DNA of 64,000 bases. It comes from Bacteroidota bacterium. GTDB taxonomy: Bacteria > Bacteroidota > Bacteroidia > Cytophagales > Cyclobacteriaceae. The DNA lies in the NCBI GenBank assembly GCA_018267135.1, contig JAFDZA010000025.1:165426-229425 (forward strand). The letters run 5' to 3'. The notes under the pieces were generated by a model. It did not search any database, had not been told where the DNA came from, and was given only the letters and a program-made list of their open reading frames with translations. This document shows, one piece after another, positions 34,360 to 44,100 of this stretch (the first letter of the stretch is position 1; each line of letters begins with the position of its first letter). A program made the position numbers and the translations under genes.

Positions 34360-35692
34360 CCTGTTTCTTTTTTTCCTTTCTTTCGCAGCCTGGGGCCAGG
34401 CAGGCGAAAAAAAGGAAGAAACCCGGTTTGTATTAGATAAAATTATTGCCAAGGTCGATAATTACATTGTGCTGAAATCGGAATTAGAATCGGCCTACCA
34501 GAGTTATCTTACTGATGGAAACCCCGGTTCGGAAGAAGCCAAATGCAGTTTGCTAAACCGTATGGTGATGAGCAAAGTGATGGTGGCGAAAGCCGAAATT
34601 GACTCTGTTATCGTAACGGATATTGAAGTAGATCAAAACACTACACAACGGATGAATATCATCCTCCAAAACTACGGCAACTCGCAAGAAGAACTGGAGC
34701 GCAACTACGGTAAAACATTTGAACAAATTAAAGCCGAGTTGCACGACCAAATTCGCGAGCAGCTTTTAGCTCGCGAAATGACCGACCGTATTACCAAAGA
34801 TATAGCCATAACACCCTCCGAAGTAAAACGCTTTTACAACAAAATCCCCTCCGACAGCTTACCTTTCTATTCGGCTGATGCGGTCATTGGCCAGATTGTG
34901 CGAACAGCCAAAGTAAGCGCACAACAAAAAGCCGAAGCCAAGAAAAAACTGGAAGACCTCCGCACCCGTTTTTTAAATGGTGAAAACTGGAATGAGTTAG
35001 CCAAACGATATTCTGAAGACCCTTCCGCGCAAGCCAACGGAGGCGAAATGGGCTACTTTGGCAGAGGCTCGATGGTGCCTGAGTACGAAGCCATGGCTTT
35101 TAAGTTAACCAAAGGCGAAGTATCTCATCCTTTTGAGTCGCAATACGGGTTCCACATTATGCAGTTAATTGACCGCCGGGGCAACGAATACAACTCACGC
35201 CACATCCTCATTAAAGCCGAGCCCAGCAGCCAAGACATAACACGCGCCCATTTTTACCTCGACTCGCTACGTAGAAAAATCATGAAAGACAGTATTACTT
35301 TCGAGCAAGCAGCCAAACTTTTTTCAGATGATAAAGAAACAAAAGGCCACACCGGTTATTTTACTGATGCCGATGGTGGCACTAAAGTAGCTATTGATAA
35401 AACCCTTGACCCAGCCGTTTATTTTGTAATTGATACTATGAAAGTGGGCCACATCTCAAAGCCATTACCCTATCGCACTAAAGACACCCAGCAAGAGGCC
35501 GTTCGTATTATCTATTTTAAAACCAAACTTCCACCCCACCAAGCTAACCTGAAAGACGACTGGCACCGGATACAATCGGCTGCGCTGGCCGAAAAGAAAG
35601 ACAAAGCCGTAACAAAGTGGTTTGTTAAATCCCGACAAGATGTCTTTATCAATATAGACCCTAATTTTAAGGGCTGCAAAATCCTGGAGTAA
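34313..35692 (+). CDS. SurA-like peptidylprolyl isomerase
   Basis: A 459-residue periplasmic protein when started at MKMQLNEKSL; ATGs at 34304 and 34319 are alternatives. All starts overlap the upstream gene by roughly 40-56 bp. Signal peptide cleavage is near AAWGQ. It has the SurA layout: N-terminal helical chaperone domain (~25-180; 'IIAKVDNYIVLKSELESAYQ'), a parvulin domain (~185-290; 'SEDPSAQANGGEMGYFGRGS') and a second, more diverged parvulin segment starting at 'YNSRHILIKAEP' (~300). Expected role: escort of outer-membrane proteins to the BAM complex, whose core gene bamA is also in this window. Confidence 0.93.
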   Translation: MKMQLNEKSLRFWVNSLFLFFLSFAAWGQAGEKKEETRFVLDKIIAKVDNYIVLKSELESAYQSYLTDGNPGSEEAKCSLLNRMVMSKVMVAKAEIDSVIVTDIEVDQNTTQRMNIILQNYGNSQEELERNYGKTFEQIKAELHDQIREQLLAREMTDRITKDIAITPSEVKRFYNKIPSDSLPFYSADAVIGQIVRTAKVSAQQKAEAKKKLEDLRTRFLNGENWNELAKRYSEDPSAQANGGEMGYFGRGSMVPEYEAMAFKLTKGEVSHPFESQYGFHIMQLIDRRGNEYNSRHILIKAEPSSQDITRAHFYLDSLRRKIMKDSITFEQAAKLFSDDKETKGHTGYFTDADGGTKVAIDKTLDPAVYFVIDTMKVGHISKPLPYRTKDTQQEAVRIIYFKTKLPPHQANLKDDWHRIQSAALAEKKDKAVTKWFVKSRQDVFINIDPNFKGCKILE

Positions 35693-35745
35693 CCAGCCTT
35701 GCTTGGGCACGTGCAAAAAAGTATTTTCACAACAAAAGTTTAGCC

Positions 35746-36723
35746 ATGCCAACTGTTTTTGGGAATGATGTAGAAGCTGCCGATGCCCTGGCACTGGCGT
35801 ATAAGAAACTAAAATCTGAAATTGCTCATGTCATCATCGGGCAAGATGAAGTAGTACATCTTACGCTCACGGCTGTTTTTTGCCACGGCCATGCTTTGCT
35901 GGTGGGGGTACCGGGTCTGGCCAAAACCTTACTCGTGCAAACGCTGTCTCAAGCACTCGATCTGAATTTTAAACGCATTCAATTCACACCTGATTTGATG
36001 CCGTCTGATATTATCGGAGCCGAAACCATGGACAAGGAGCGCAACTTTCATTTCGTAAAGGGGCCTGTATTTGGAAATATTATTTTGGCCGATGAAATAA
36101 ACCGAACCCCTCCCAAAACACAAGCTGCACTACTTGAAGCCATGCAGGAAAATGCGGTAACCATTGCCGGAAAAAGATATGAGTTACCTCAGCCGTTTTT
36201 TGTTATGGCCACACAAAACCCAATTGAGCAGGAAGGAACGTACCCTTTACCGGAAGCACAGTTAGATCGGTTTATGTTTAACATTTTTTTGAATTACCCC
36301 ACTTACGAACAAGAACTGAAAATTGTAAAGGGAACTACAGCCGAGCCATCGGCAACAATAAACAAAGTGCTGACAGCCGAAGAAATTATTTCTTTTCAGG
36401 GGCTGATCAGACGTGTGCCGATCTCCGATAATGTGGTGGCGTATGCCGTAAAATTAGCCACCGCTACCCGCCCGGGAAACGGTTCTTCTTTAGCTACTCA
36501 GTTTTTAGAGTGGGGAGCCGGCCCGCGAGCCTCGCAATATTTAGTGCTGGGAGCAAAATGCAACGCGCTGCTCAATGGAAAATATTCGCCCGATATAGAA
36601 GACGTAAAAGCGGTGGCCAAGCCGGTACTCCGGCATCGCATCGTGCGAAATTTTAAAGCCGAAGCTGAAGGCGAATCGGTTGATGGCCTGATAGATAAAC
36701 TGATACAGCATATCCCGATGTAA
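35746..36723 (+). CDS. MoxR-type AAA ATPase
   Basis: A 325-residue AAA+ protein of the MoxR group, with Walker A variant GVPGLAKT, the 'IQFTPDLMPSDIIGAE' strand, Walker B ILADEINR, sensor-1 FVMATQNP and the sensor-2 region near 'GPRASQYLVLGAK'. MoxR ATPases act as chaperones for metal-cofactor or VWA-domain proteins. In many genomes they sit before a DUF58 gene and VWA genes; here the stop codon overlaps the start of an M20 amidohydrolase (TAATG) instead and no DUF58 or VWA gene follows. The client is therefore unknown. Confidence 0.93.
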   Translation: MPTVFGNDVEAADALALAYKKLKSEIAHVIIGQDEVVHLTLTAVFCHGHALLVGVPGLAKTLLVQTLSQALDLNFKRIQFTPDLMPSDIIGAETMDKERNFHFVKGPVFGNIILADEINRTPPKTQAALLEAMQENAVTIAGKRYELPQPFFVMATQNPIEQEGTYPLPEAQLDRFMFNIFLNYPTYEQELKIVKGTTAEPSATINKVLTAEEIISFQGLIRRVPISDNVVAYAVKLATATRPGNGSSLATQFLEWGAGPRASQYLVLGAKCNALLNGKYSPDIEDVKAVAKPVLRHRIVRNFKAEAEGESVDGLIDKLIQHIPM

Positions 36724-37916
36724 TGCTCCTTTTTGATCAAATAAAAAAACTTGCAACCGAGTACGCTGCCGAAACCATTGTCAGTCGGAGGTACCTGCAC
36801 GCCAATCCTGAATTGTCTTACAAAGAATTTAACACAGCAAAATTTATTGCTGAGAAACTTAGAAATTTCGGCTTGCACCCGGTGGAGGGTGTTGCCACGA
36901 CTGGAGTTGTTGTAGTTATTGAAGGTAAAAATCCGACAAAAAAAACTGTTGCTTTACGAGCCGATATTGATGCTTTGCCTATTCAGGAAACAAACGAAGT
37001 AGAGTATAAATCAAAAAACCCCGGGGTTATGCACGCCTGCGGACACGATGTGCATACTGCTTCCCTGCTCGGCACAGCAAAAATTCTCTGCCAACTAAAA
37101 GATCATTTTGAGGGAACCATAAAGTTGATTTTCCAACCGGGTGAAGAAAAAAATCCCGGGGGGGCTTCTTTAATGATCAAAGAAGGGGTATTACAAAATC
37201 CATCCCCTTCTTCCATTCTGGGTCAACACGTAATGCCCTTAATTCCGGCCGGAAAAGTAGGGTTTCGAGAAGGCATGTACATGGCCAGCAGCGATGAAAT
37301 CTATTTAACGGTAATTGGGAAAGGCGGACATGGAGCCGCCCCCGAACTCACCGTAGATCCGGTGGTTATTGCTGCCCATATTATTGTGGCTTTGCAACAA
37401 ATCATCAGCCGCAAAGCCAGCCCCAAGCAACCCACCGTTTTAACATTTGGAAAAATTATAGCAAACGGAGCCACTAATATTATTCCAGATGAAGTAAAAA
37501 TAGCAGGCACGTTCCGTGCCTTAAATGAGCAGTGGCGCGAAGAAGGGCTTCAAAAAATAAAAACAATGGCCGAAGGTATGGCTACAAGTATGGGAGCCAC
37601 TTGTCAGGTAAAAATTTCGCGGGGCTATCCATACTTAGAAAATAATCCAGCCTTGACGAAGCGAATCCGAAAATCGGCCGAAGAATATCTGGGCAAAGAA
37701 AACGTGGTTGATCTTGACCTGACTTTGGGCTCAGAAGATTTCGCATATTACTCACATCAAATTCCGGCATCTTTTTATCGGCTGGGCACCCGCAATGAGG
37801 CAAAAGGAATTACTTCGTATGTACATACTCCCTCTTTTGATATTGACGAAGAAGCCCTACAAGTTGGCCCCGGGTTAATGGCCTGGTTGGCACTGAAAGA
37901 ATTAATGGAGATTTAA
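36723..37916 (+). CDS. M20 family metallo-amidohydrolase
   Basis: A 397-residue M20D-type amidohydrolase (N-acyl-amino-acid or hippurate hydrolase group). The metal-binding motif MHACGHDVHTA (about residues 101-111), the adjacent 'IFQPGEEKNPGG', a distal His in ILGQHV and the final 'LTLGSEDFAYY' segment are all present, with the inserted dimerisation domain between about 190 and 300. The enzyme releases acyl groups from amino acids or similar amides in the cytosol; no signal peptide is seen. Coupled to the MoxR gene by a 1-bp overlap, which may be only transcriptional convenience. Confidence 0.93.
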   Translation: MLLFDQIKKLATEYAAETIVSRRYLHANPELSYKEFNTAKFIAEKLRNFGLHPVEGVATTGVVVVIEGKNPTKKTVALRADIDALPIQETNEVEYKSKNPGVMHACGHDVHTASLLGTAKILCQLKDHFEGTIKLIFQPGEEKNPGGASLMIKEGVLQNPSPSSILGQHVMPLIPAGKVGFREGMYMASSDEIYLTVIGKGGHGAAPELTVDPVVIAAHIIVALQQIISRKASPKQPTVLTFGKIIANGATNIIPDEVKIAGTFRALNEQWREEGLQKIKTMAEGMATSMGATCQVKISRGYPYLENNPALTKRIRKSAEEYLGKENVVDLDLTLGSEDFAYYSHQIPASFYRLGTRNEAKGITSYVHTPSFDIDEEALQVGPGLMAWLALKELMEI

Positions 37917-37930
37917 TATTGATTCTCGGG

Positions 37931-37953
37931 GTAGCGACCATCGGGGTGGCTAC
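37931..37953. other. Short hairpin between M20 gene and Na/Pi cotransporter gene
   Basis: GTAGCGACC and GGTGGCTAC pair with one mismatch around ATCGG. No T-run follows, so it is not a clear terminator. A near-match to the -7 box, TATCTTTA, follows at 37961-37968, just ahead of the next gene. Confidence 0.3.
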
Positions 37954-37976
37954 AAGGGTGTATCTTTACAAAAAAG

Positions 37977-39098
37977 ATGGAGGCTTCGCACAACATTACG
38001 CCTAGTGTAAAAGATTTTTTTCTTTGGAAAATTTTCTTCAGATCGGTTTTTTATTTTTTAATTGGTCTTTTCATTTTTTTGTTTTCTGTTGATATGATGG
38101 TTTCTTCTCTCCACAGACTGGGAGGCCCGGCAACAGAAATTCTTTTTTCAACCGCATCAAATCCATTTCTAGGTCTGTTTGTTGGATTGCTTTTAACAGC
38201 CCTTATTCAAAGCAGCTCGGCCACTACCTCGCTGGCCATCGCCATGATGGTGGCTGGATCTATTTCTCTTTCCGGTGCCGTACCCATTATAATGGGTGCC
38301 AACATTGGTACCACTATTACGAGTCTGCTGGTGTCATTAAGTTTCATCCAACATAAAAAGGAATTTCGCAGGGCGGTGGCGGCCGGAAGCTATCATGCCT
38401 TTTTCAATATACTCACCGCTCTGATTTTGTTTCCGTTAGAATTTTATTTTCACTTTTTGTCGGGTTTATCACATTTTCTGGCTACTACCTTTTTTAATTT
38501 GCCGACTCCTGCTGTGCCGGAAAATTTTTCGTTGATGAGCCCACTGGTGCATTTCATTTCAGAAAAAGTGGGGCATGTCTATTGGTTAGCGGGATTTTCA
38601 GTTCTTCTGCTCTTGGGGTCTATTCTTTTTTTTAGAAAAGTGATTACTGGTGTAATCGGGGTGGGGTCGCAGGAAAAGTTTCATCGTATTTTTTTTAAAA
38701 ATAAAATAAAATCATTTGTCTGGGGGCTTCTTAGTACGGCCGCCATTCGTTCCAGTTCGGTTACTACATCGCTGGTGGTGCCATTGGCAGCCAAAAAAAA
38801 TATTAAACTTCGGCAAGCTGTGGCCTTCATTTTAGGAGCTAACATTGGCACTACTATTAGTGCCTTTTTAGTAAGTGCCTTCAACACAAATGCTGCTATT
38901 GATCTGGCTATTGCTCATTTTCTTTTCAATTTTATTGGTGTGATCTTTTTCTTTCAAACACCGTATTTAAAAACAATTCCTTACCGTTTGGCCTCGGGCC
39001 TGGGCAGGCTTACTTTGCGTTATCGTTTGGCCGGGTTCCTTTTTTTATTGGTCATTTTTTTCCTTATCCCGTTCTTTTTATTATACCTAAGTCGTTAA
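37977..39098 (+). CDS. Na/Pi cotransporter family protein (short form)
   Basis: A 373-residue membrane protein with about eight to nine helices. It holds two copies of the family repeat: LIQSSSATTSLAIA (first) and AAIRSSSVTTSLVVP (second), each followed by GANIGTTI. These serine/threonine-rich re-entrant motifs form the sodium and phosphate sites in NptA/SLC34-type transporters. The C-terminal PhoU-like domain found in longer bacterial versions is absent; the protein stops right after the last helix. It probably carries phosphate in or out with sodium. Not obviously in an operon with its neighbours. Confidence 0.9.
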   Translation: MEASHNITPSVKDFFLWKIFFRSVFYFLIGLFIFLFSVDMMVSSLHRLGGPATEILFSTASNPFLGLFVGLLLTALIQSSSATTSLAIAMMVAGSISLSGAVPIIMGANIGTTITSLLVSLSFIQHKKEFRRAVAAGSYHAFFNILTALILFPLEFYFHFLSGLSHFLATTFFNLPTPAVPENFSLMSPLVHFISEKVGHVYWLAGFSVLLLLGSILFFRKVITGVIGVGSQEKFHRIFFKNKIKSFVWGLLSTAAIRSSSVTTSLVVPLAAKKNIKLRQAVAFILGANIGTTISAFLVSAFNTNAAIDLAIAHFLFNFIGVIFFFQTPYLKTIPYRLASGLGRLTLRYRLAGFLFLLVIFFLIPFFLLYLSR

Positions 39099-39142
39099 GC
39101 TAAGGAAGTTTTTTACTACTGCCTTTCAATGAGTATATTGCC

Positions 39143-39505
39143 ATGCATATGGATTCTATAAAAGATTATATTTTTAAATTGCTTCGCTTAGATGGGGTAA
39201 TAAACCATCTTTCGGGCTATGTGGAATCGCGCCTGGAGCTAATAAAATTTGAAGTGCGCGAGGAAATGATAAAAGTAATTTCCCGGGGGCTGGCATTGGG
39301 TATTATTGTTTTATTGGCGCTGCTTTTTTTAGTTTTTATCAGTTTCGGGTTAGCTAATACGCTTAACTCGCATTTCGAAAATAATGCCACCGGATATTGG
39401 ATTGTTTCCGGTCTGTACGGGGTTCCTTGTCTTTTCCTTATCGTATTTTACAAACAGGTTAATCTGTTTTTAGAAAATCATTTCAAAAGAAGAAAAAAAT
39501 TATAA
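39143..39505 (+). CDS. Phage-holin-like membrane protein (YqjE/holin_3_6 type)
   Basis: A 120-residue protein with a charged amphipathic N-terminus ('YVESRLELIKFEVREEMIKV'), two membrane helices (~50-75 and ~85-107) and a basic tail. This matches the 'phage holin family' annotation used for many chromosomal Bacteroidota and proteobacterial (YqjE) genes; despite that name there is no phage context here. It is followed immediately by a hypothetical gene with a single membrane helix. The function is unknown; membrane-stress roles have been suggested for YqjE-type clusters. Confidence 0.75.
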   Translation: MHMDSIKDYIFKLLRLDGVINHLSGYVESRLELIKFEVREEMIKVISRGLALGIIVLLALLFLVFISFGLANTLNSHFENNATGYWIVSGLYGVPCLFLIVFYKQVNLFLENHFKRRKKL

Positions 39506-39910
39506 ATGGAACTCCTTGAAACACAAGACCCCGAAAAAAAGAAGTTGATTGAAACTTCGGCCCGGCACAAACAGGAACTGGAGCGCGAGATTAAAGATAT
39601 TTCAGACCGGGGCGAAAAGCTTTTAAAAAATGCATTAATTATTGGGGGCGCTTTAGCCGCTACTTATTTTGTAGTAACTCAACTCTCTTCATCTAAAAAG
39701 AAAAAAAGGAAAATAGTGAAAGCCGTTGCCCCTTCGGCAACTGAACAACAACCCGAAGAAGAAGAGTCGCCCTCCTTTCTTTCCGGTATGGGCGACCGCC
39801 TGGTTAATTTGGCCTCCGTATTTTTAATTGGCCTGGCCAAAGAAAAAATTTCAGACTACCTGAAAAACAAAACTACCGATGATTCTGGAAGCCCTGAGCA
39901 CTCAAAGTAA
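39506..39910 (+). CDS. Hypothetical protein with a membrane helix, partner of holin-like protein
   Basis: A 134-residue protein: charged N-terminal helix region (1-40), a hydrophobic segment (~43-62), a Lys cluster (SSSKKKKRK), an acidic linker and a second hydrophobic stretch (~98-112) near the C-terminus. I do not recognise the family. The gene begins directly after the stop of the holin-like gene, and its end overlaps the next gene by 32 bp, so the three are transcribed together. The composition resembles the small partner proteins found next to YqjE-type genes. Confidence 0.7.
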   Translation: MELLETQDPEKKKLIETSARHKQELEREIKDISDRGEKLLKNALIIGGALAATYFVVTQLSSSKKKKRKIVKAVAPSATEQQPEEEESPSFLSGMGDRLVNLASVFLIGLAKEKISDYLKNKTTDDSGSPEHSK

Positions 39911-40640
39911 GCAAGGCAAGAAATCGATTGCCGTTTTGATAGATCCCGACAAAGTAGGTGAATTGGGGAAGTTAGATTCGCTGCTGCGGCTGGCGGCCGA
40001 GAATTGTGTTGATTATTTTTTTGTGGGCGGCAGTTTAGTTACCACTACCAATTTATCAGCCGTTATTAAACATGTTAAAAAAAATATAAATCTTCCCGTC
40101 ATTCTTTTTCCGGGAAGTGTTTTACAAATCGATCCTTCAGCTGATGCTATTTTATTTTTGTCGTTAATCTCCGGCCGGAATCCGGATTTGCTCATTGGCC
40201 AACATGTTATAGCGGCTCCTATTTTGAAAAGCAATACGCTGGAAGTATTACCCACCGGGTATTTATTAATTAACTCGGGCAAAACTACTTCAGTGGCCTA
40301 CGTCAGCAACACTACCCCCATACCGGAAGACAAGTATTCGCTGGCTGCCAGCACCGCCCTGGCAGGAGAAATGTTGGGTCTTAAACTTATTTATCTGGAT
40401 GCCGGCAGTGGAGCCGAGCGCGAAGTAAACAGCAAGATGATTAGTTTCGTAAAAAAAACGATTAACGTTCCTTTAATAGTGGGCGGGGGAATTAACTCCG
40501 CCGAAAAAGCCACCCGTGCTCTTCAGGCCGGGGCCGACTTAATTGTGATAGGCAATGCGCTGGAAAAAGAACCCGGCTTATTAATTGAAATCTCTGATTG
40601 CGTGTATGATTGGAATCAAAGTATGTCTTCGCAAGCCTAA
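39879..40640 (+). CDS. Geranylgeranylglyceryl/heptaprenylglyceryl phosphate synthase (GGGPS/PcrB family)
   Basis: A 253-residue TIM-barrel prenyltransferase that joins a polyprenyl diphosphate to glycerol 1-phosphate. Family motifs are the N-terminal LIDPDKV, 'FFVGGSLVTT', 'ILFPGSVLQIDPSADA', the 'EMLGLKLIYLDAGSGAE' segment and the phosphate-binding 'PLIVGGGINSAEKA' followed by 'GADLIVIGNALE'. The archaeal enzyme starts ether-lipid synthesis; Bacteroidota homologues have been characterised as GGGPS in vitro but their product's role in the cell is unclear. The start overlaps the preceding gene by 32 bp. Confidence 0.93.
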   Translation: MILEALSTQSKQGKKSIAVLIDPDKVGELGKLDSLLRLAAENCVDYFFVGGSLVTTTNLSAVIKHVKKNINLPVILFPGSVLQIDPSADAILFLSLISGRNPDLLIGQHVIAAPILKSNTLEVLPTGYLLINSGKTTSVAYVSNTTPIPEDKYSLAASTALAGEMLGLKLIYLDAGSGAEREVNSKMISFVKKTINVPLIVGGGINSAEKATRALQAGADLIVIGNALEKEPGLLIEISDCVYDWNQSMSSQA

Positions 40641-40647
40641 CCCTTCT

Positions 40648-41166
40648 TTACTTCATCTGAATTTTTTCGGGTACTAAGATGGCCGTTGAAAACATTTTTT
40701 TTAATCTTAACAAATCGGGCTGTGCCTCTAACTTGGTAAAATATTTACCTACCGTAACCCGAAATTTGGGCTGCTGATATAAAAGAATGGCAACCAATTC
40801 CGGGGTTTCTTCTTGTATTTTTTTTTTGGTATTCATGGCATCCTCGCGCTTCTGGCCGGAGTATATCTGAATGGCGTAACCATCAATAAATTTATTCAAC
40901 ACATTAAATTGATCAATGCTGTCTAACACGGCATCAATTTTTGTATTGATATTTTTGGTTGGAAGGATGGCTTCCGGTTGGGCTGTGGAGTTCGTTGTTT
41001 TTTTTATTTCAGCTATTTCTACTTTTGGTCTGAGTTGGCTAAGATCTTCATGATATAGTTTTTTTTGTGCAACTAACGAGGGAGTCTTACAAAAACAAAT
41101 CATAAAAAGGCAACTTACCAGCAGGTTCCTTTTTAGCGTAATGTATCGGTTGTTGTAGAATGTCAT
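40648..41166 (-). CDS. SPOR domain-containing protein
   Basis: A 172-residue protein; the start at MTFYNNRYIT is chosen because its ATG overlaps the secA stop as ATGA (a longer frame from 41184 would enter secA further). The signal peptide (~12-33, ending SLVAQ) is followed by a disordered linker and a C-terminal SPOR domain (~95-170; 'GYAIQIYSGQKREDAMNTKK', 'KFRVTVGKYFTKLEAQ'). SPOR domains bind denuded glycan strands, typically at the division site. It is translationally coupled to secA and convergent with the GGGPS gene, with 7 bp between the stops. Confidence 0.87.
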   Translation of the reverse strand: MTFYNNRYITLKRNLLVSCLFMICFCKTPSLVAQKKLYHEDLSQLRPKVEIAEIKKTTNSTAQPEAILPTKNINTKIDAVLDSIDQFNVLNKFIDGYAIQIYSGQKREDAMNTKKKIQEETPELVAILLYQQPKFRVTVGKYFTKLEAQPDLLRLKKMFSTAILVPEKIQMK

Positions 41167-44100
41167 TCCTCTATCACAATACACTTTCCGTTTTTAATGT
41201 CGTCTTCTACTTTTTTATATTTCACCTCTTTCATAACCCTTCCGTCAGGGTACTGAACGGAAACTTTATCGTTGCGATTAGCAATTTTTTCTGATTTAAT
41301 TGGCATTACTTTTTCCTGCGTTCGCTGCTCGGACTGCTCTTGCCCGCCTTGCAATAACGAACGTGATTCATCTTTTTGTTCGCGCAGCTTCTGGCGTTTT
41401 TGTGCCTGTGCCTCGTGCACTTCATCGGCTTCCTGCACCGGAATTTCCGCTTTCATTAAAAATGAAATAGTTTCTTCATTCACTTTCGAAATAAATCGCT
41501 TAAAGGCTTCAAACCCTTCAAACTTATAAATTAACAGAGGATCTTTTTGTTCATAAACGGCATTTTGAACCGACTGCTTCAAATCATCCATGTCGCGTAA
41601 ATGCTCTTTCCAATTCTGATCAATAATATTGAGTGTAATCATTTTTTCCATTGACTTGATCAGCTCGGCATTTGTGGTAGAAACGCATTTTTTCAAATTA
41701 GCTACTACACCGATTTGAGCCGTGCCATCAGAAAAGGGTACTAATATTTCTTGTATGGTAGCCCCGCGAGTTTTGTATATATCATTAATGATGGGCAACG
41801 CTTTTTGGGCAATGAGTTTGTTTTTTTGATTATAATGCTTCAGGGCTTCTTCATAAATTTTTTCGGTCAAAGCAACCTGTTCGGTTTTGGCAAACTCTTC
41901 GTCTGAAATATTAGCATCTATCCCCAACACTCCCAGTACATTTAATTTAAACGACTCTGCATTCTCGCTGGCTTTTCCATTGGCGGTTAGTTCATCGCAC
42001 GTATCGTAGAGCATGGTAAGGATATCAAGCTGCAGGCGTTCGCCAAAGAGGGCGTTTTTTCTTCGCTTATAAATCACTTCTCGTTGCGAATTCATTACGT
42101 TATCATACTCAAGCAGTCTTTTTCGGGTGCCAAAGTTATTTTCTTCTACTTTTTTCTGAGCCCGTTCGATGGAGTTGGTTACCATGGAGTGCTGAATTAC
42201 TTCCCCTTCCTTCAGGCCGAGCCTGTCCATAATACGGGTGATACGTTCCGGCATAAACAACCGCATCAGGTTGTCTTCCAAGGATACATAAAAACTGGAC
42301 GTACCCGGGTCGCCCTGGCGGCCGCTTCGTCCGCGTAGCTGCCGGTCAACTCTTCGCGATTCGTGTCGTTCGGTTCCGATAATGGCGAGCCCGCCCGCGG
42401 CCCGCGATTCGGGAGTGAGTTTAATATCCGTACCTCGGCCGGCCATGTTGGTGGCAATGGTAACGGTACCGGGCTTTCCGGCTTCGGCTACAATTTCAGC
42501 CTCGCGCTGGTGTTGCTTGGCGTTTAGTACGTTGTGTTTAATTTTTTTAATCTGCAACATCCGGCTTACTAACTCCGATACTTCTACGGATGTAGTTCCT
42601 ACCAATACCGGTCTTCCTTCTTTGGTGAGACGAGTAATTTCTTCTATTACAGCCGTAAATTTTTCGCGCATGGTTTTATAAACCAGATCGTCATAGTCTT
42701 TGCGGGTAATGGGCTTGTTGGTGGGGATTACTACCACATCTAATTTGTAAATATCCCATAATTCACCGGCTTCGGTTTCGGCCGTACCCGTCATCCCGGC
42801 CAGCTTATGGTACATACGAAAATAATTTTGCAGGGTAATGGTAGCGTAGGTCTGGGTAGCATCCTCCACCTTTACGTTTTCTTTCGCTTCAATGGCCTGA
42901 TGCAACCCATCCGAATATCTTCTGCCATCCAGCACGCGGCCGGTTTGCTCATCTACAATTTTTACTTTGCCATCTACGATGATGTATTCCGTGTCTTTCT
43001 CAAAAAGAGTGTAGGCTTTCAGCAATTGGTTAATGCTGTGTATGCGTTGCGACTTGGTGTTATAGTCGCGGATTAGTTCATCTTTCTTCTGGAGTTTGTC
43101 TATTTCGGAAATAGTGCTGTCGCGTTCGATCTTGTTTAACTCCATTCCGATTTCCGGTAAAATAAAAAACTTGGGGTCTTCGCCTTCCCCGGTTATCAGG
43201 TCTATTCCTTTGTCGGTTAATTCTACGCTGTTATCTTTTTCGTCAATTATAAAAAATAATGGCTCATCGGCTTTGGGCATCTCTTTTTTATTGTCTTGCA
43301 AATAAAAATTTTCCGTTTTCTGAAGAATTGATTTGTGCCCGGTTTCGCTGAGCATTTTAATCAGCGGTTTGTATTTTGGCATGGCGCGGTGGGCCCGAAA
43401 TAATGAAAGCCCGCCTTCTTTTTCATCGCCTTCGTTCAGCAACCGTTTGGCATCGTTCAGGTATTGGTTTACCATTTTTTTCTGAGCTTCCACCACTTTA
43501 TTAATACGGGGTTTTAGTTCATAAAACTCATGTTCATCGCCTCGCGGCACCGGGCCTGAAATAATTAAGGGGGTTCGGGCTTCATCTATCAGCACACTAT
43601 CCACTTCATCTACCATAGCATAGTGATGCCCGCGCTGCACCAATTCCTCGGGGTCGCGTGCCATATTATCGCGCAGGTAATCAAACCCAAATTCATTGTT
43701 GGTGCCGTAGGTAATATCGGCCCGGTAGGCATTTCTTCGTTCGACCGAATTGGGCTCATGTTTGTCTATACAATCCACATTCAGGCCATGAAACTGGAAG
43801 ATAGGCCCCATCCACTCGCTATCGCGCTTGGCGAGGTAGTCGTTTACGGTTACGATATGCACTCCTCGTTTGGCCAGCGCATTTAAAAATGCAGGAAATG
43901 TAGCCACTAATGTTTTTCCTTCTCCTGTGGCCATCTCGGCTATCTTACCTTCGTGCAAAGCAACACCGCCAATGATCTGTACATCGTAGTGCACCATGTC
44001 CCATTTAATCAGGTTGCCGGCCGCCATCCATTGGTTGTGCCAATGGGCTTTGTCTCCCGCTATTTTTACGTTATCATGTTTGGCTGCTATCTGCCTATCA

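Noticed and set aside
39143..39505. 'Phage holin' gene as evidence of a prophage
   Set aside because: No phage structural, lysis or integrase genes are nearby; the family is a regular chromosomal one.
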